A stretch of DNA of 64,000 nt from Burkholderiales bacterium GJ-E10 (GTDB lineage Bacteria; Pseudomonadota; Gammaproteobacteria; Burkholderiales; Burkholderiaceae_F): positions 3,119,700 through 3,183,699 of the forward strand of contig AP014683.1 of the NCBI GenBank assembly GCA_000828975.1, in the 5' to 3' direction. The position numbers were made by a program, and so were the translations under genes. The first letter of the stretch is position 1. Each line of letters opens with the position of its first letter. Below, piece after piece: positions 27,702-35,255 of this stretch. The notes under the pieces were generated by a model that saw only the letters and a list, made by a program, of their open reading frames with translations, was not told where the DNA came from and searched no databases.

Positions 27702-27707
27702 ATAATA
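27702..27707 (-). promoter_or_regulatory. Candidate -10 element for the cyo operon
   Basis: On the minus strand TATTAT lies 38 nt before the cyoA start. The hexamer 17 nt further upstream (TGCTGC) is a poor -35, so an activator may be needed. It is in the 209-nt divergent gap with the transporter gene. Judged by eye. Confidence 0.25.
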
Positions 27708-27856
27708 GAAGGACGGGCGGATATGCAGCAGCGGTTCCCGAACGGTGGCGTGTCTTCGCTGTGCGGCACGGCAAATATCCCTTCTCTCACGCTTGCGGAA
27801 GTAGGGTGTCATCCCTTTCCGGAAAGCTCAATAGGGGATTCCCGTCGAAATTCCCG

Positions 27857-27871
27857 GAGTCTCGGAGACTC
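27857..27871 (+). promoter_or_regulatory. Inverted repeat covering the ribosome site of the MHS transporter
   Basis: GAGTCTC, G, GAGACTC is a perfect 7-bp inverted repeat ending two bases before the ATG at 27874. Both Shine-Dalgarno-like GGAG sequences of the leader overlap it, so an RNA hairpin (with a tight loop) or a bound dimeric protein would block initiation. Function not shown. Confidence 0.4.
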
Positions 27872-27873
27872 GG

Positions 27874-29247
27874 ATGAATACCACCCAAACGCTTGACCGA
27901 TACGGCGCGCCGGATCCGGGCTTGCCGGCGGGCTTGTCCGCGGGCTCTTCCGCGGGCTCTTCCGCGGGATCTTCCGAACCGGCCGATGCGCAACACGCCC
28001 TGTCGCCGGACGAGATTGCGATCGGCGTCCTGATCGGACGGGTGTCGGAATATTTCGACTACTTCGTCTACGGGTTCGCGTCGGTGCTGGTGTTCCCGTC
28101 CCTCTTCTTTCCGTTCGAACGCCCGCTCGAGGGAACCCTGTGGTCGTTCACGGTGTTTTCCTTCGCGTTCATCGCGCGGCCGATCGGCTCCCTGGTCTTC
28201 CTGGCAATTCAGCGACGACATGGACGGGGCGCAAAGCTCGTCACCGCGCTGGTCCTGCTCGGGACCTGCACGGCGGGGATCGCCTTTCTTCCCGGTTATG
28301 CCGTACTGGGCCATTGGTCGTATGTGCTTCTGGCGGCATTCCGCACCGGCCAAGGGTTTGCGCTGGGCGGCGCATGGGATGGGCTGCCGTCGCTGCTGGC
28401 GCTCAGCGCGCCGCCGAAGCATCGCGGCTGGTATGCGATGATGGGCCAGCTCGGCGCGCCCATCGGATTCATCATCGCCTGCGGCCTGTTCGCCTTTCTG
28501 CACCACTCGCTGCAACCTGCCGACTTCCTCGACTGGGGTTGGCGATATCCGTTTTTCGTCGCCTTCGCCGTCAACGTGGTCACGCTGTTTGCGCGCTTGC
28601 GTCTCGTGATGACGGGCGAGTTCCAGGCGCTTTTCGCGCAACGGGAACTGCATCCGGAGAAGGCCGGGGTGCTGTTGCGCGAACAGGGGTACGTGGTGAT
28701 CCTGGGGGCGTTCGGCGCGCTGGCAAGCTACGCGCTCTTCCATCTGGTCACGGTGTTTGCGCTGTCGTGGATCGTGCTCTACCCGCGCCAGTCGATCAGC
28801 CAGTTCTTCCGGGTCGAAATCGTCGGCGCCGTGCTGGGTGCGGCGGGCATGATCCTGTCGGGCGCCATCGCCGACCGCATCGGACGCCGCAGCACGCTGG
28901 CCGTGCTGGCGCTCCTCATCGCGGTGTTCAGCGGTTTCATCCCCCGGCTCCTGGGGGGCGGATCCTGGGGACAGGACGTCTTCCTGTTGCTCGGTTTTTC
29001 GCTGCTGGGCATGTCGTACGGCCAGGCCGCCGGTTCGATGAACGACTGGTTTGCACCCCGGTTCCGCTATACCGGGGCGGCACTGACCTCCGACCTCGCC
29101 TGGCTCATCGGTGCCGGATTCGCCCCCGTCGTCGCATTGGGCCTGTCGGCCCATTTCGGCCTGGGCTACGTCAGCCTGTATCTGCTGTCCGGATCCGTGT
29201 GTACGCTGGCCGCGCTGGCGATCGGCCACCGGATGCGCCGCGGCTGA
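27874..29247 (+). CDS. MFS transporter, metabolite:H+ symporter (MHS) type
   Basis: A 457-aa 12-helix major facilitator protein. IGVLIGRVSEYFDYFVYGFA at helix 1, IARPIGSLVF, and GFALGGAWDG fit the MHS family that imports organic acids and similar solutes; AIADRIGRRSTL is the second-half loop motif. The first 45 residues are low complexity with SAGSS repeats. The substrate cannot be named. It is divergent from cyoA and sits 245 nt before the solute-binding gene of the sulfur module. Confidence 0.85.
   Translation: MNTTQTLDRYGAPDPGLPAGLSAGSSAGSSAGSSEPADAQHALSPDEIAIGVLIGRVSEYFDYFVYGFASVLVFPSLFFPFERPLEGTLWSFTVFSFAFIARPIGSLVFLAIQRRHGRGAKLVTALVLLGTCTAGIAFLPGYAVLGHWSYVLLAAFRTGQGFALGGAWDGLPSLLALSAPPKHRGWYAMMGQLGAPIGFIIACGLFAFLHHSLQPADFLDWGWRYPFFVAFAVNVVTLFARLRLVMTGEFQALFAQRELHPEKAGVLLREQGYVVILGAFGALASYALFHLVTVFALSWIVLYPRQSISQFFRVEIVGAVLGAAGMILSGAIADRIGRRSTLAVLALLIAVFSGFIPRLLGGGSWGQDVFLLLGFSLLGMSYGQAAGSMNDWFAPRFRYTGAALTSDLAWLIGAGFAPVVALGLSAHFGLGYVSLYLLSGSVCTLAALAIGHRMRRG
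27928..27975 (+). repeat. Four in-frame 12-bp repeats in the transporter N-terminus
   Basis: Units GCGGGCTTGTCC, GCGGGCTCTTCC (twice) and GCGGGATCTTCC lie end to end and encode a repeated Ser-Ala-Gly-Ser run in the cytoplasmic N-terminus. Changes in copy number keep the frame. Confidence 0.85.
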
Positions 29248-29492
29248 TCGGGCGGCGGCGGGTTTCCCCGGTTTTCCGGCCGTTTTCCCGAGGGAAGACG
29301 CCTCGGCGCCGGTCCGCCCGGCCTTTCGTGCTGGGTTTCCCTTGCTTCTTGCGGGGTATGGTCGCTTACTCAATCCGGGGGGGTTCCGCCCGGGATGTTT
29401 TCGTCCTACGCTGCGGGGCCGTCCGCCGCCGGGCCGGTTGCGCCCGGTTGCGCGGGCAGCGGATCCATATCGAAGACCTCGAGGAGCGTTCC

Positions 29493-30518
29493 ATGCGTGT
29501 TCCCCTGCCCCCCCGTGCGCCGCGCAGCGGTTCCGCGCGTAGCCTCTCCGTTCTCGCGGCCGTCTGCATCCTGTTCGGTGCGGCCGCGGCATCGGCGGCC
29601 ACGGCGAATTCGGCGGAGCGGTTCTTCCCGCCGTGGAGCCACGGCAAGAACAATCCGGTGCCGGTTGCCCAGCGCGGCCTGAACTTCACGGTTCCGGAAG
29701 TCGACAACCTGCCCGACTTCCACGGCAATCCGATGATCGCCCGGCTCACGATCTTCGTCGGCGGCAACTACTATTTCGCGATGGCGCCGCTCGTGGCGGA
29801 GTTCGAGAAGGAACATCCGGAATTCCGCGGCAGGATCTATTACGAAACGATTCCTCCCGGCCTGCTCGCCGACCAGATCCACAAAGGCGGCACGATCACC
29901 GTCGGCAACATGACCTGGACGGCGCATGCCGACGTCTATGCCGCCGGGATGCGGCGGGTGAAGCAGATGATCGCCGACGGCTATGCCAGCGGGCCGGCGG
30001 TCCCCTACGTGACCAACACGCTCACCATCATGGTGCCGAAGGGAAATCCCGCGAACGTGCATAAGCTTGCCGATCTCGGCAAGCCCGGGGTGCAACTCGT
30101 CATGCCGAACCCCGCGTTCGAAGGCATCGGGCGGCAGATCAAGGCGGCGCTGCACAAGGCGGGCGGCCCGTCGCTGGTCAAGGCGGTGTATGAGGACAAG
30201 GTGAAGAACGGAGAAACCATCCTCACCCACATCCATCACCGGCAGTCTCCCTTGTACCTGATGCTCGGCCGTGCTCAGGCGGGCGTGACCTGGCAATCGG
30301 AGGCGATCTTCCAGGAGGAGGCCGGCAACCCGATCCGCCGGGTGGATATTCCCCCCGCCGAGAACGTGACGGCGATCTACGCCGCGACCGTGCTCAAGCG
30401 GGCGCCGCATCGGAAGGCGGGCCAGATGTGGGTCGATTTCCTGCGCTCGCCCAAGGCGCTGGCCATTTTCGAGCACTACGGATTCAAGGCGTATACGGGC
30501 GCACGAGGAGGAAAGTGA
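29493..30518 (+). CDS. Periplasmic solute-binding protein (ModA-like, type 2)
   Basis: A 341-aa exported protein with signal peptide RSLSVLAAVCILFGAAAASA. The body resembles molybdate/sulfate-type binding proteins: ARLTIFVGGNYYFAMAPLVA, PYVTNTLTIMVPKGNP, KPGVQLVMPNPAFEGIG, VTWQSEAIFQEE and a C-terminal RSPKALAIFEHYGF. No ABC permease or ATPase is near, so it may act as an accessory or sensory binding protein rather than a transporter part. The ATG at 29493 follows GAGGAG. Next downstream are the DsrE-like and cytochrome genes, so it probably belongs to that module. Ligand unknown; an oxyanion is a guess. Confidence 0.8.
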   Translation: MRVPLPPRAPRSGSARSLSVLAAVCILFGAAAASAATANSAERFFPPWSHGKNNPVPVAQRGLNFTVPEVDNLPDFHGNPMIARLTIFVGGNYYFAMAPLVAEFEKEHPEFRGRIYYETIPPGLLADQIHKGGTITVGNMTWTAHADVYAAGMRRVKQMIADGYASGPAVPYVTNTLTIMVPKGNPANVHKLADLGKPGVQLVMPNPAFEGIGRQIKAALHKAGGPSLVKAVYEDKVKNGETILTHIHHRQSPLYLMLGRAQAGVTWQSEAIFQEEAGNPIRRVDIPPAENVTAIYAATVLKRAPHRKAGQMWVDFLRSPKALAIFEHYGFKAYTGARGGK

Positions 30519-30600
30519 CGGCAACCGGGAAGTGACGGCACGTGCGGTCCGTCGCGGGCCGGATTTTCGTGAAACGCGTTCATCGCAAGGAGGAGAAGCA

Positions 30601-31107
30601 ATGGTGTTGAAACAAAAGTGGTTGTCGGTGGTGTCGACGGCGGCGTTGGTCTCGGTGGCCTGTGCGTTCGGCAGTCCCGCGTCTGCGGCGGACGTCGGGC
30701 ATTCCGGATATGTGAAGCCGCATATCACGCACGCGAAGTACGGCCTGATGCGCCTGGTCGTGCCGCTCACCACCGACAACAAGAAGGTTCAGGGCAAGAA
30801 GCTGCGCAACATCCAGAACGGACTGGATGCGGCGCGGGATTGGGGCGGCAAGTTCAAGGTGAAGGTCGTGCTGTACGCCAAGGGCCTGACCCTGCTGGAA
30901 AACCCCGAGCCGGCATTCAAGGCGCAGATCGACAAGCTGCGTCACCAGGGCGTGCGCTTCGAGATCTGCAACAACTCGCTGCGCGAGCAGAACGTCAACT
31001 TCCATGACCTGTACGGCGTGACGGATGCGGACATCGTCCCGTCGGGCTTTGCCGAGGTCGTGTACCTGCAGCAGAAGCGGGGCTATTCGGTCGATCCGGT
31101 CAACTGA
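30601..31107 (+). CDS. Exported DsrE-like sulfur-carrier family protein
   Basis: A 168-aa DsrE/DsrF-like protein. Signal peptide: WLSVVSTAALVSVACAFG then ASAAD. The fold is visible in GLMRLVVPLTTDNKKVQGKK, KVKVVLYAKGLTLL and the conserved Cys123 in RFEICNNSLREQN; it is the only cysteine after the signal. Cytoplasmic DsrE relatives carry persulfides; this exported version with one Cys could bind sulfur or act structurally in the periplasm. A very strong ribosome site (AAGGAGGAG) precedes ATG 30601, suggesting high expression. It lies between the binding protein and the five-haem cytochrome. Confidence 0.83.
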   Translation: MVLKQKWLSVVSTAALVSVACAFGSPASAADVGHSGYVKPHITHAKYGLMRLVVPLTTDNKKVQGKKLRNIQNGLDAARDWGGKFKVKVVLYAKGLTLLENPEPAFKAQIDKLRHQGVRFEICNNSLREQNVNFHDLYGVTDADIVPSGFAEVVYLQQKRGYSVDPVN

Positions 31108-31163
31108 TCCGGGGCGGCTGTTCCCCTCTCCCGCCTGAGCGGGGGAGGGGGTGAAGGCATGAG

Positions 31164-33245
31164 ATGGCAATGATGCGTGTTGGGGGCGGAGTCGTGCGGA
31201 TTTCTGGAAATGGCGTGTGGCGGGCGGGAGCCGCCTTGTTTGCGTTGTTCGGCCTGACGCCCTTGTTTGCCGCCGCCGCGGATGGGTCCGCGGGGGTGTC
31301 CGCGGACGAGGCTGCGCTGGTCCAGCGCGGCGCCTACCTTGCGCGCCTGGGCGACTGCGTCGCCTGCCATACCGCCCCCGGCGGCGCACCCATGGCCGGC
31401 GGGTTGGCGATGCACACGCCGTTCGGCGTGCTGTATTCCACCAACATCACCCCGGACAAGGAAACGGGAATCGGCAACTACACCTTTGCGCAGTTCGATC
31501 GGGCGGTGCGGGAAGGCGTCGACGACGATGGTGACAACCTCTATCCCGCGATGCCGTATCCCTCGTTCGCCAAGACGACCCCGGACGACATGCGTGCGCT
31601 GTATGCCTATTTCTTCCACGGCGTGAAGCCGGTGCATCGGCCCAACGAGACCAATCACCTCCAGTGGCCGTTCAGCATGCGCATCGGCATGAAGTTCTGG
31701 AACATGGCATTCCTCGATGCGCGCGCGTACCAGGCCGATCCCGGCCAGTCCGCGGAATGGAATCGCGGCGCGTACATCGTGCAGGGCCTTGGGCACTGCG
31801 GAACCTGCCACACGCCGCGCGGCATCGGATTCCAGGAAAAGGCGATGGACCAGAGCGGCGCCACCGGTGGCGACTATCTCGGCGGCGCGTCGATCGACAA
31901 CTGGTACGCGCCCAGCCTGCGCGATCTGGGAACGCGGCAGGACATCGCACGCTTTCTGCAGACGGGGCGCAATCCGCATACCGCGGCCTACGGGCCGATG
32001 ACCGAGGTCGTGCATCACAGTTCGCAGCATTTCACCGATGCCGATCTGGGCGCGGTGGCGGACTATCTTGCGTCGCTTTCGTCCGCGCCGGCGGGCGCAT
32101 CGGCGGCGACGTCGCCGGCCGAAGCGGAGCATCGCCTGTACGGAACGGCGGGCGGCCTCGGCTACGTGCAGTTCTGTTCCGTGTGCCATCAGCTGGACGG
32201 TAATGGTGCCGGCGACATCTTCCCGCCGCTCGCCGCCAACTCCTCGGTGGTGTCGACGGACCCGGCGTCGGTCATCCATGTGATGCTGAGCGGCTGGAGG
32301 TCGGCGCAGACGCAGCGCTTCCCGCGGCAGTTCGCGATGCCGTCCTTTGCCGCGCTGTCCGATGCGGAACTGGCGCAGATCGTCAATTTCGTGCGCACGA
32401 GCTGGGGCAATCACGCGCCCCGGGTCACCGCCGACGATGTGGGCAGGCTGCGGGGCTCCATCGATCTGCCTGCCGCCAAGCCGTCGACGTTCGTCATGCC
32501 GCGGTTTGCGGCGATGCTGGGCCGGCCCGACTCCGCCCAGCTGATCTACGGCATGCGCCTGATGCTCGACACCCGGAACCTGCTGCCGCAGAACGTCGGC
32601 GACGCGCTTTCCTGCGCGAGCTGTCATCTGGACAACGGCACCGCGGCGCACGCCTCGCCCCTCGTCGGGCTTACGGCAATGTTCCCGGCGTACTCGCCGC
32701 GGGCGGGCAAGGTCATCGACTTCAAGGAGCGCATCAACGGCTGCATGCGGCGCTCGATGAACGGCGCGCCGTTGGACCGCGATTCGCGGGAAATGAATGC
32801 GATGGTCGCCTTCGTCGACTGGATGAAGGGGGATGCCGTGCGCGGCAAGCCGATCCCGGGGCGCGGCACGACCAAGATTTCCCATGCGCTCGTGCCCGAC
32901 CCGGTCAACGGCAAGCGTGTCTACCACGAGCAGTGCGCGGCATGCCATGGCGACAACGGCGAGGGCATGCGGCGCGCCGACGGCAGCTACGTCTTTCCGC
33001 CGCTGTGGGGCGACCACAGCTACAACATCGGCGCCGGGATGGCGCGCACCTACAAGGCGGCGGGCTTCATCCGGGTCAACATGCCGGTGGGGAACACGCT
33101 CGACTTCCCGCTGGGCCGGGGCGGCCTGACCGATCAGGAGGCGGTGGACGTGGCGCAATATTTCACTCACATGCCGCGCCCGGATTTCGCCGGCAAGGCC
33201 CACGATTGGCCGAACCGTAAGCATCCGGGTGATGCGCGCTACTGA
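31164..33245 (+). CDS. Five-haem cytochrome c: tri-haem dehydrogenase-type N-half fused to TsdA-like C-half
   Basis: A 693-aa exported cytochrome with five CXXCH sites: C65 (CVACH), C212 (CGTCH), C338 (CSVCH), C484 (CASCH) and C591 (CAACH). The first three, with RGAYLARLGDC, STNITPDKETGIGNYT and FCSVCHQLDGNGAG, match the tri-haem subunit of membrane alcohol/gluconate dehydrogenases. The last two, with FKERINGCMRRSMNG (C527), match the di-haem thiosulfate dehydrogenase TsdA, in which a Cys is a distal ligand of the first haem. The likely role is thiosulfate to tetrathionate oxidation with electrons passed through the N-terminal haems to a respiratory chain; this is inference. Signal: AALFALFGLTPLFAAAA. 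ATGs at 31164, 31170 and 31173 are alternatives. No terminal membrane anchor is evident. Confidence 0.88.
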   Translation: MAMMRVGGGVVRISGNGVWRAGAALFALFGLTPLFAAAADGSAGVSADEAALVQRGAYLARLGDCVACHTAPGGAPMAGGLAMHTPFGVLYSTNITPDKETGIGNYTFAQFDRAVREGVDDDGDNLYPAMPYPSFAKTTPDDMRALYAYFFHGVKPVHRPNETNHLQWPFSMRIGMKFWNMAFLDARAYQADPGQSAEWNRGAYIVQGLGHCGTCHTPRGIGFQEKAMDQSGATGGDYLGGASIDNWYAPSLRDLGTRQDIARFLQTGRNPHTAAYGPMTEVVHHSSQHFTDADLGAVADYLASLSSAPAGASAATSPAEAEHRLYGTAGGLGYVQFCSVCHQLDGNGAGDIFPPLAANSSVVSTDPASVIHVMLSGWRSAQTQRFPRQFAMPSFAALSDAELAQIVNFVRTSWGNHAPRVTADDVGRLRGSIDLPAAKPSTFVMPRFAAMLGRPDSAQLIYGMRLMLDTRNLLPQNVGDALSCASCHLDNGTAAHASPLVGLTAMFPAYSPRAGKVIDFKERINGCMRRSMNGAPLDRDSREMNAMVAFVDWMKGDAVRGKPIPGRGTTKISHALVPDPVNGKRVYHEQCAACHGDNGEGMRRADGSYVFPPLWGDHSYNIGAGMARTYKAAGFIRVNMPVGNTLDFPLGRGGLTDQEAVDVAQYFTHMPRPDFAGKAHDWPNRKHPGDARY

Positions 33246-33283
33246 GCGCGGCTTGTCCTTGCGATCGCCCTTCCGGCGGGATG

Positions 33284-33307
33284 GCCGGACCCCGATCGGG
33301 GTCCGGC
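33284..33307. terminator. 24-bp perfect palindrome after the cytochrome gene
   Basis: GCCGGACCCCGA at 33284-33295 is followed directly by its complement (33296-33307), in the 91-nt gap before the CopD-like gene. It could fold as a strong hairpin but has no T tract. A factor-dependent stop, an mRNA 3' stabiliser or a dimer binding site are all possible. Confidence 0.45.
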
Positions 33308-33336
33308 GCCGGTCCGGCGGCCGGTAGAATCGCCGC

Positions 33337-33804
33337 ATGGCCAGTCTCTACCCCATATTCCTGCTGCTGCACATCGCCTCCGTCGTGGTCTGGGTCGGCG
33401 GGATGTTCTTCGCCTACATGTGCCTGCGTCCGGTGGCGGCGCAACTGCTGGAGCCGCCGCAACGCCTGCGGCTGTGGCGCGACGTGTTCGCGCGCTTCTT
33501 TCCGTGGGTATGGGGGGCGATCGTGCTGATCCCCGTCAGCGGGATGAGCATCCTCATCCCGGTCGGGGTGGACAACGCCCCGTCGCGCTGGTTCTGGATG
33601 CTGCGCGCCGGCACCGTCATGATCGCCATTTACCTCTATGTCTTCTTCGGCCCGTACCGCGCGTTGCGCAAGGCGGTCTCCGAGTCCGACTGGAAGGCGG
33701 GCGGCGCGGCCTTGGGCCGGATCCGGCGCTGGGTGGGGATCAATACGATCCTCGGGTTCGTGACGATCGCCATCGTGACGCTGGGGCGGTACCTGCCCTC
33801 TTGA
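33337..33804 (+). CDS. CopD-like integral membrane protein
   Basis: A 155-aa protein with four predicted helices: FLLLHIASVVVWVGGMFFAY, FPWVWGAIVLIPVSGMSIL, a third near residue 90, and INTILGFVTIAIVTLGRYL. The first-helix His and the WVGGMFF pattern are typical of the CopD/DUF2269-like group, some of which are thought to hold haem or copper. It follows the cytochrome by 91 nt and could link it to the membrane, but that is inference from position only. Confidence 0.72.
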   Translation: MASLYPIFLLLHIASVVVWVGGMFFAYMCLRPVAAQLLEPPQRLRLWRDVFARFFPWVWGAIVLIPVSGMSILIPVGVDNAPSRWFWMLRAGTVMIAIYLYVFFGPYRALRKAVSESDWKAGGAALGRIRRWVGINTILGFVTIAIVTLGRYLPS

Positions 33805-33857
33805 GGGGCCCGGGCGCGGGAAATGCTCGGCCCGCGCGGCGCAGTGGCGTATCGATT

Positions 33858-33906
33858 CCCATTTTGTTGTTAAATCACAACGAAATGGGTTTTGTTTGCA
33901 AAACCC
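33858..33906 (+). promoter_or_regulatory. Two mutually exclusive hairpins in an AT-rich leader
   Basis: Hairpin 1: CCCATTTTGTTGT (33858-33870), loop TAAATC, ACAACGAAATGGG (33877-33889), a 13-bp stem with one G-U pair. Hairpin 2: GGGTTTTG (33887-33894), loop TTTG, CAAAACCC (33899-33906), a perfect 8-bp stem. They share the GGG at 33887-33889 and cannot both form completely. Further on, CGATT-ATC-AATCG (33955-33967) is another inverted repeat. The region is far richer in A and T than its surroundings and leads to the 37-residue peptide gene. It could be a terminator of the CopD-like gene, an attenuator or an RNA switch. Confidence 0.5.
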
Positions 33907-34012
33907 TATTGCGAAATGCTTGCCACTACGCGATTCTTATGCGTGCATTGATTTCGATTATCAATCGCGTTGTCCTAACCATAAAGCCACCACTACGTCA
34001 AGGAGCAACAAC

Positions 34013-34126
34013 ATGATCGGACATATCCCGCTTTGGGCGATCATCCTGGTTTTCGTCATTCCGCCGCTGTGCCTGTTCGGCGACTACGCTTCCATGCGTT
34101 CGCCCTCGAACTACAAGGCCAAGTAA
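34013..34126 (+). CDS. 37-residue single-span membrane peptide
   Basis: A 37-aa frame with one hydrophobic helix (PLWAIILVFVIPPLCLFG) and a short polar tail DYASMRSPSNYKAK. AAGGAG stands 8 nt before the ATG, one of the best ribosome sites in the window. Terminator-like hairpins follow within 80 nt. I do not recognise the family. Size, one helix and location near cytochrome and oxidase genes resemble small accessory subunits of respiratory complexes, but nothing in the sequence proves this. Confidence 0.65.
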   Translation: MIGHIPLWAIILVFVIPPLCLFGDYASMRSPSNYKAK

Positions 34127-34150
34127 TTCCGGCGCATCACCGGATTCGCC

Positions 34151-34201
34151 ACCCGCCCTGCGGCGGGTCGGATGATCAGACGGGGCGGATTTCCGCCCCG
34201 T
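34151..34201. terminator. Twin hairpins between the small peptide gene and the dolP-like gene
   Basis: ACCCGCC (34151-34157), loop CTGC, GGCGGGT (34162-34168), then ACGGGGCGGA (34180-34189), a TT loop and TCCGCCCCGT (34192-34201). They lie between converging genes and could stop transcription from both sides; T tracts are weak. Confidence 0.55.
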
Positions 34202-34206
34202 TCGCG

Positions 34207-34863
34207 TTATTGGCCGGAGCCTACTGCGGCCGGCCCTGCGCTCGGGTTTTGCGCGGTTCCCCGCCGGTATTGCGCCAACTGCGCGTCCGTGAGCACTTCA
34301 AACAGGGCGACGACGCGCCGGACGCCCGAAACGCGCTGCACGGCAGATTCGGCGGTCTGCGCTTCCTGCGCGCCGACGAGCCCCATCAGATAGACCGTTC
34401 CGTCGCTGCATACGACCTGGATGACGCCGCCGGGCAGCGTCTTCTGCTCGAGCAGCGCGGAGCGGACCTTCCCGGCGAGCTCGGTGTCGGCAAGGAAGCT
34501 CCGCACGCCGCCGTAGGTGCCGACGCGGATCTCGTTGATGACTTGCCGCACGCCGCGGCAGCCCGCGGCCAGGCGCTCGATTTCCGCCCGATCCGCGGCG
34601 GAGAGGGCGTTGCCGGTGAGCAGTACGCGCTGGTTGTAGGACGCGACGTCGACGTGGGTGGCGGTGCCGAAACGCTGGGTGATCACATCGTTGACCCGGT
34701 GCTCGATTTCCGCGTCTTCCACCTGGATGCCGGTGGAGCGCCGATCGCTGAGCACCATCGCGCTTCCCAGTGCCGCACCGCCGATGGCGACGACACAGCC
34801 CCCGGTGCTCGTAACGGCCGCGATCAGGGCCAGGGGCAGGACTATCGAGCGAAAACGCATCAC
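34207..34863 (-). CDS. dolP: Outer-membrane lipoprotein with two BON domains (DolP/YraP-like)
   Basis: A 218-aa lipoprotein: signal LPLALIAAVTSTGGC with lipobox Cys, then two BON domains, near residues 50-120 (EIEHRVNDVITQRFG) and 125-195 (ELAGKVRSALLEQ). The CSDGTVYLMGLV stretch is typical of the second domain. DolP maintains outer-membrane integrity in E. coli. Its neighbours yraN and rsmI are the conserved context for this family. ATG 34860 is an equal alternative start. Confidence 0.88.
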   Translation of the reverse strand: MMRFRSIVLPLALIAAVTSTGGCVVAIGGAALGSAMVLSDRRSTGIQVEDAEIEHRVNDVITQRFGTATHVDVASYNQRVLLTGNALSAADRAEIERLAAGCRGVRQVINEIRVGTYGGVRSFLADTELAGKVRSALLEQKTLPGGVIQVVCSDGTVYLMGLVGAQEAQTAESAVQRVSGVRRVVALFEVLTDAQLAQYRRGTAQNPSAGPAAVGSGQ

Positions 34864-34874
34864 CAGACCTCGTC

Positions 34875-35255
34875 TCAGAAATATTCTTCGTCATCAAACG
34901 CGGAGCGGATCCACGAAACCGCGCCATCCTCGACGGTCACCGCGTCGTATCGACACGCCGGCCATCGGTCGCCGAATCGCGCGCACAGATAGCGGCGTGC
35001 CGCGCGCCGTATTTTGCCCCGCTTTGCGCGGTCGATGCTGGCGGCGGCATCTCCCGTCCGGCTGCGCAGGCGCACTTCGACGAAGACCAGCGCATCCCTG
35101 TCGCGGGCGACGATATCGATCTCGCCGCTGCGAAAGCGCACGTTGCGTGCAATGATGCGAAGGCCGTGCCGTGCCAGGTACGCACAGGCGAGGTCCTCTC
35201 CTTGCGCTCCGCGTCGCTGGAGAGGGCTGCGGCCAAACCGAAAGGGAGCATGCAT
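34875..35255 (-). CDS. yraN: UPF0102 (YraN) family protein
   Basis: A 126-aa endonuclease-like fold: RRGAQGEDLACAYLARHGL, then RFRSGEIDIVARDRDALVFVEV with the E-x(n)-D-x-V-x(n)-ExK-like core (final K replaced by R in EVRLR). Enzymatic activity is unproven for the family. The ATG at 35255 overlaps the divergent rsmI start; a TTG-type start a few codons later cannot be ruled out. dolP follows after 11 nt. Confidence 0.9.
   Translation of the reverse strand: MHAPFRFGRSPLQRRGAQGEDLACAYLARHGLRIIARNVRFRSGEIDIVARDRDALVFVEVRLRSRTGDAAASIDRAKRGKIRRAARRYLCARFGDRWPACRYDAVTVEDGAVSWIRSAFDDEEYF

Noticed and set aside
29248-29492. Regulatory RNA or riboswitch before the solute-binding gene
   Set aside because: No conserved aptamer pattern was recognised in the 245-nt gap; only weak promoter-like hexamers.
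33947-33965. FNR-like site (TTGAT...ATCAA) in the peptide leader
   Set aside because: The half-sites are separated by 7 nt instead of the 4 of an FNR box, so the match is not supported.
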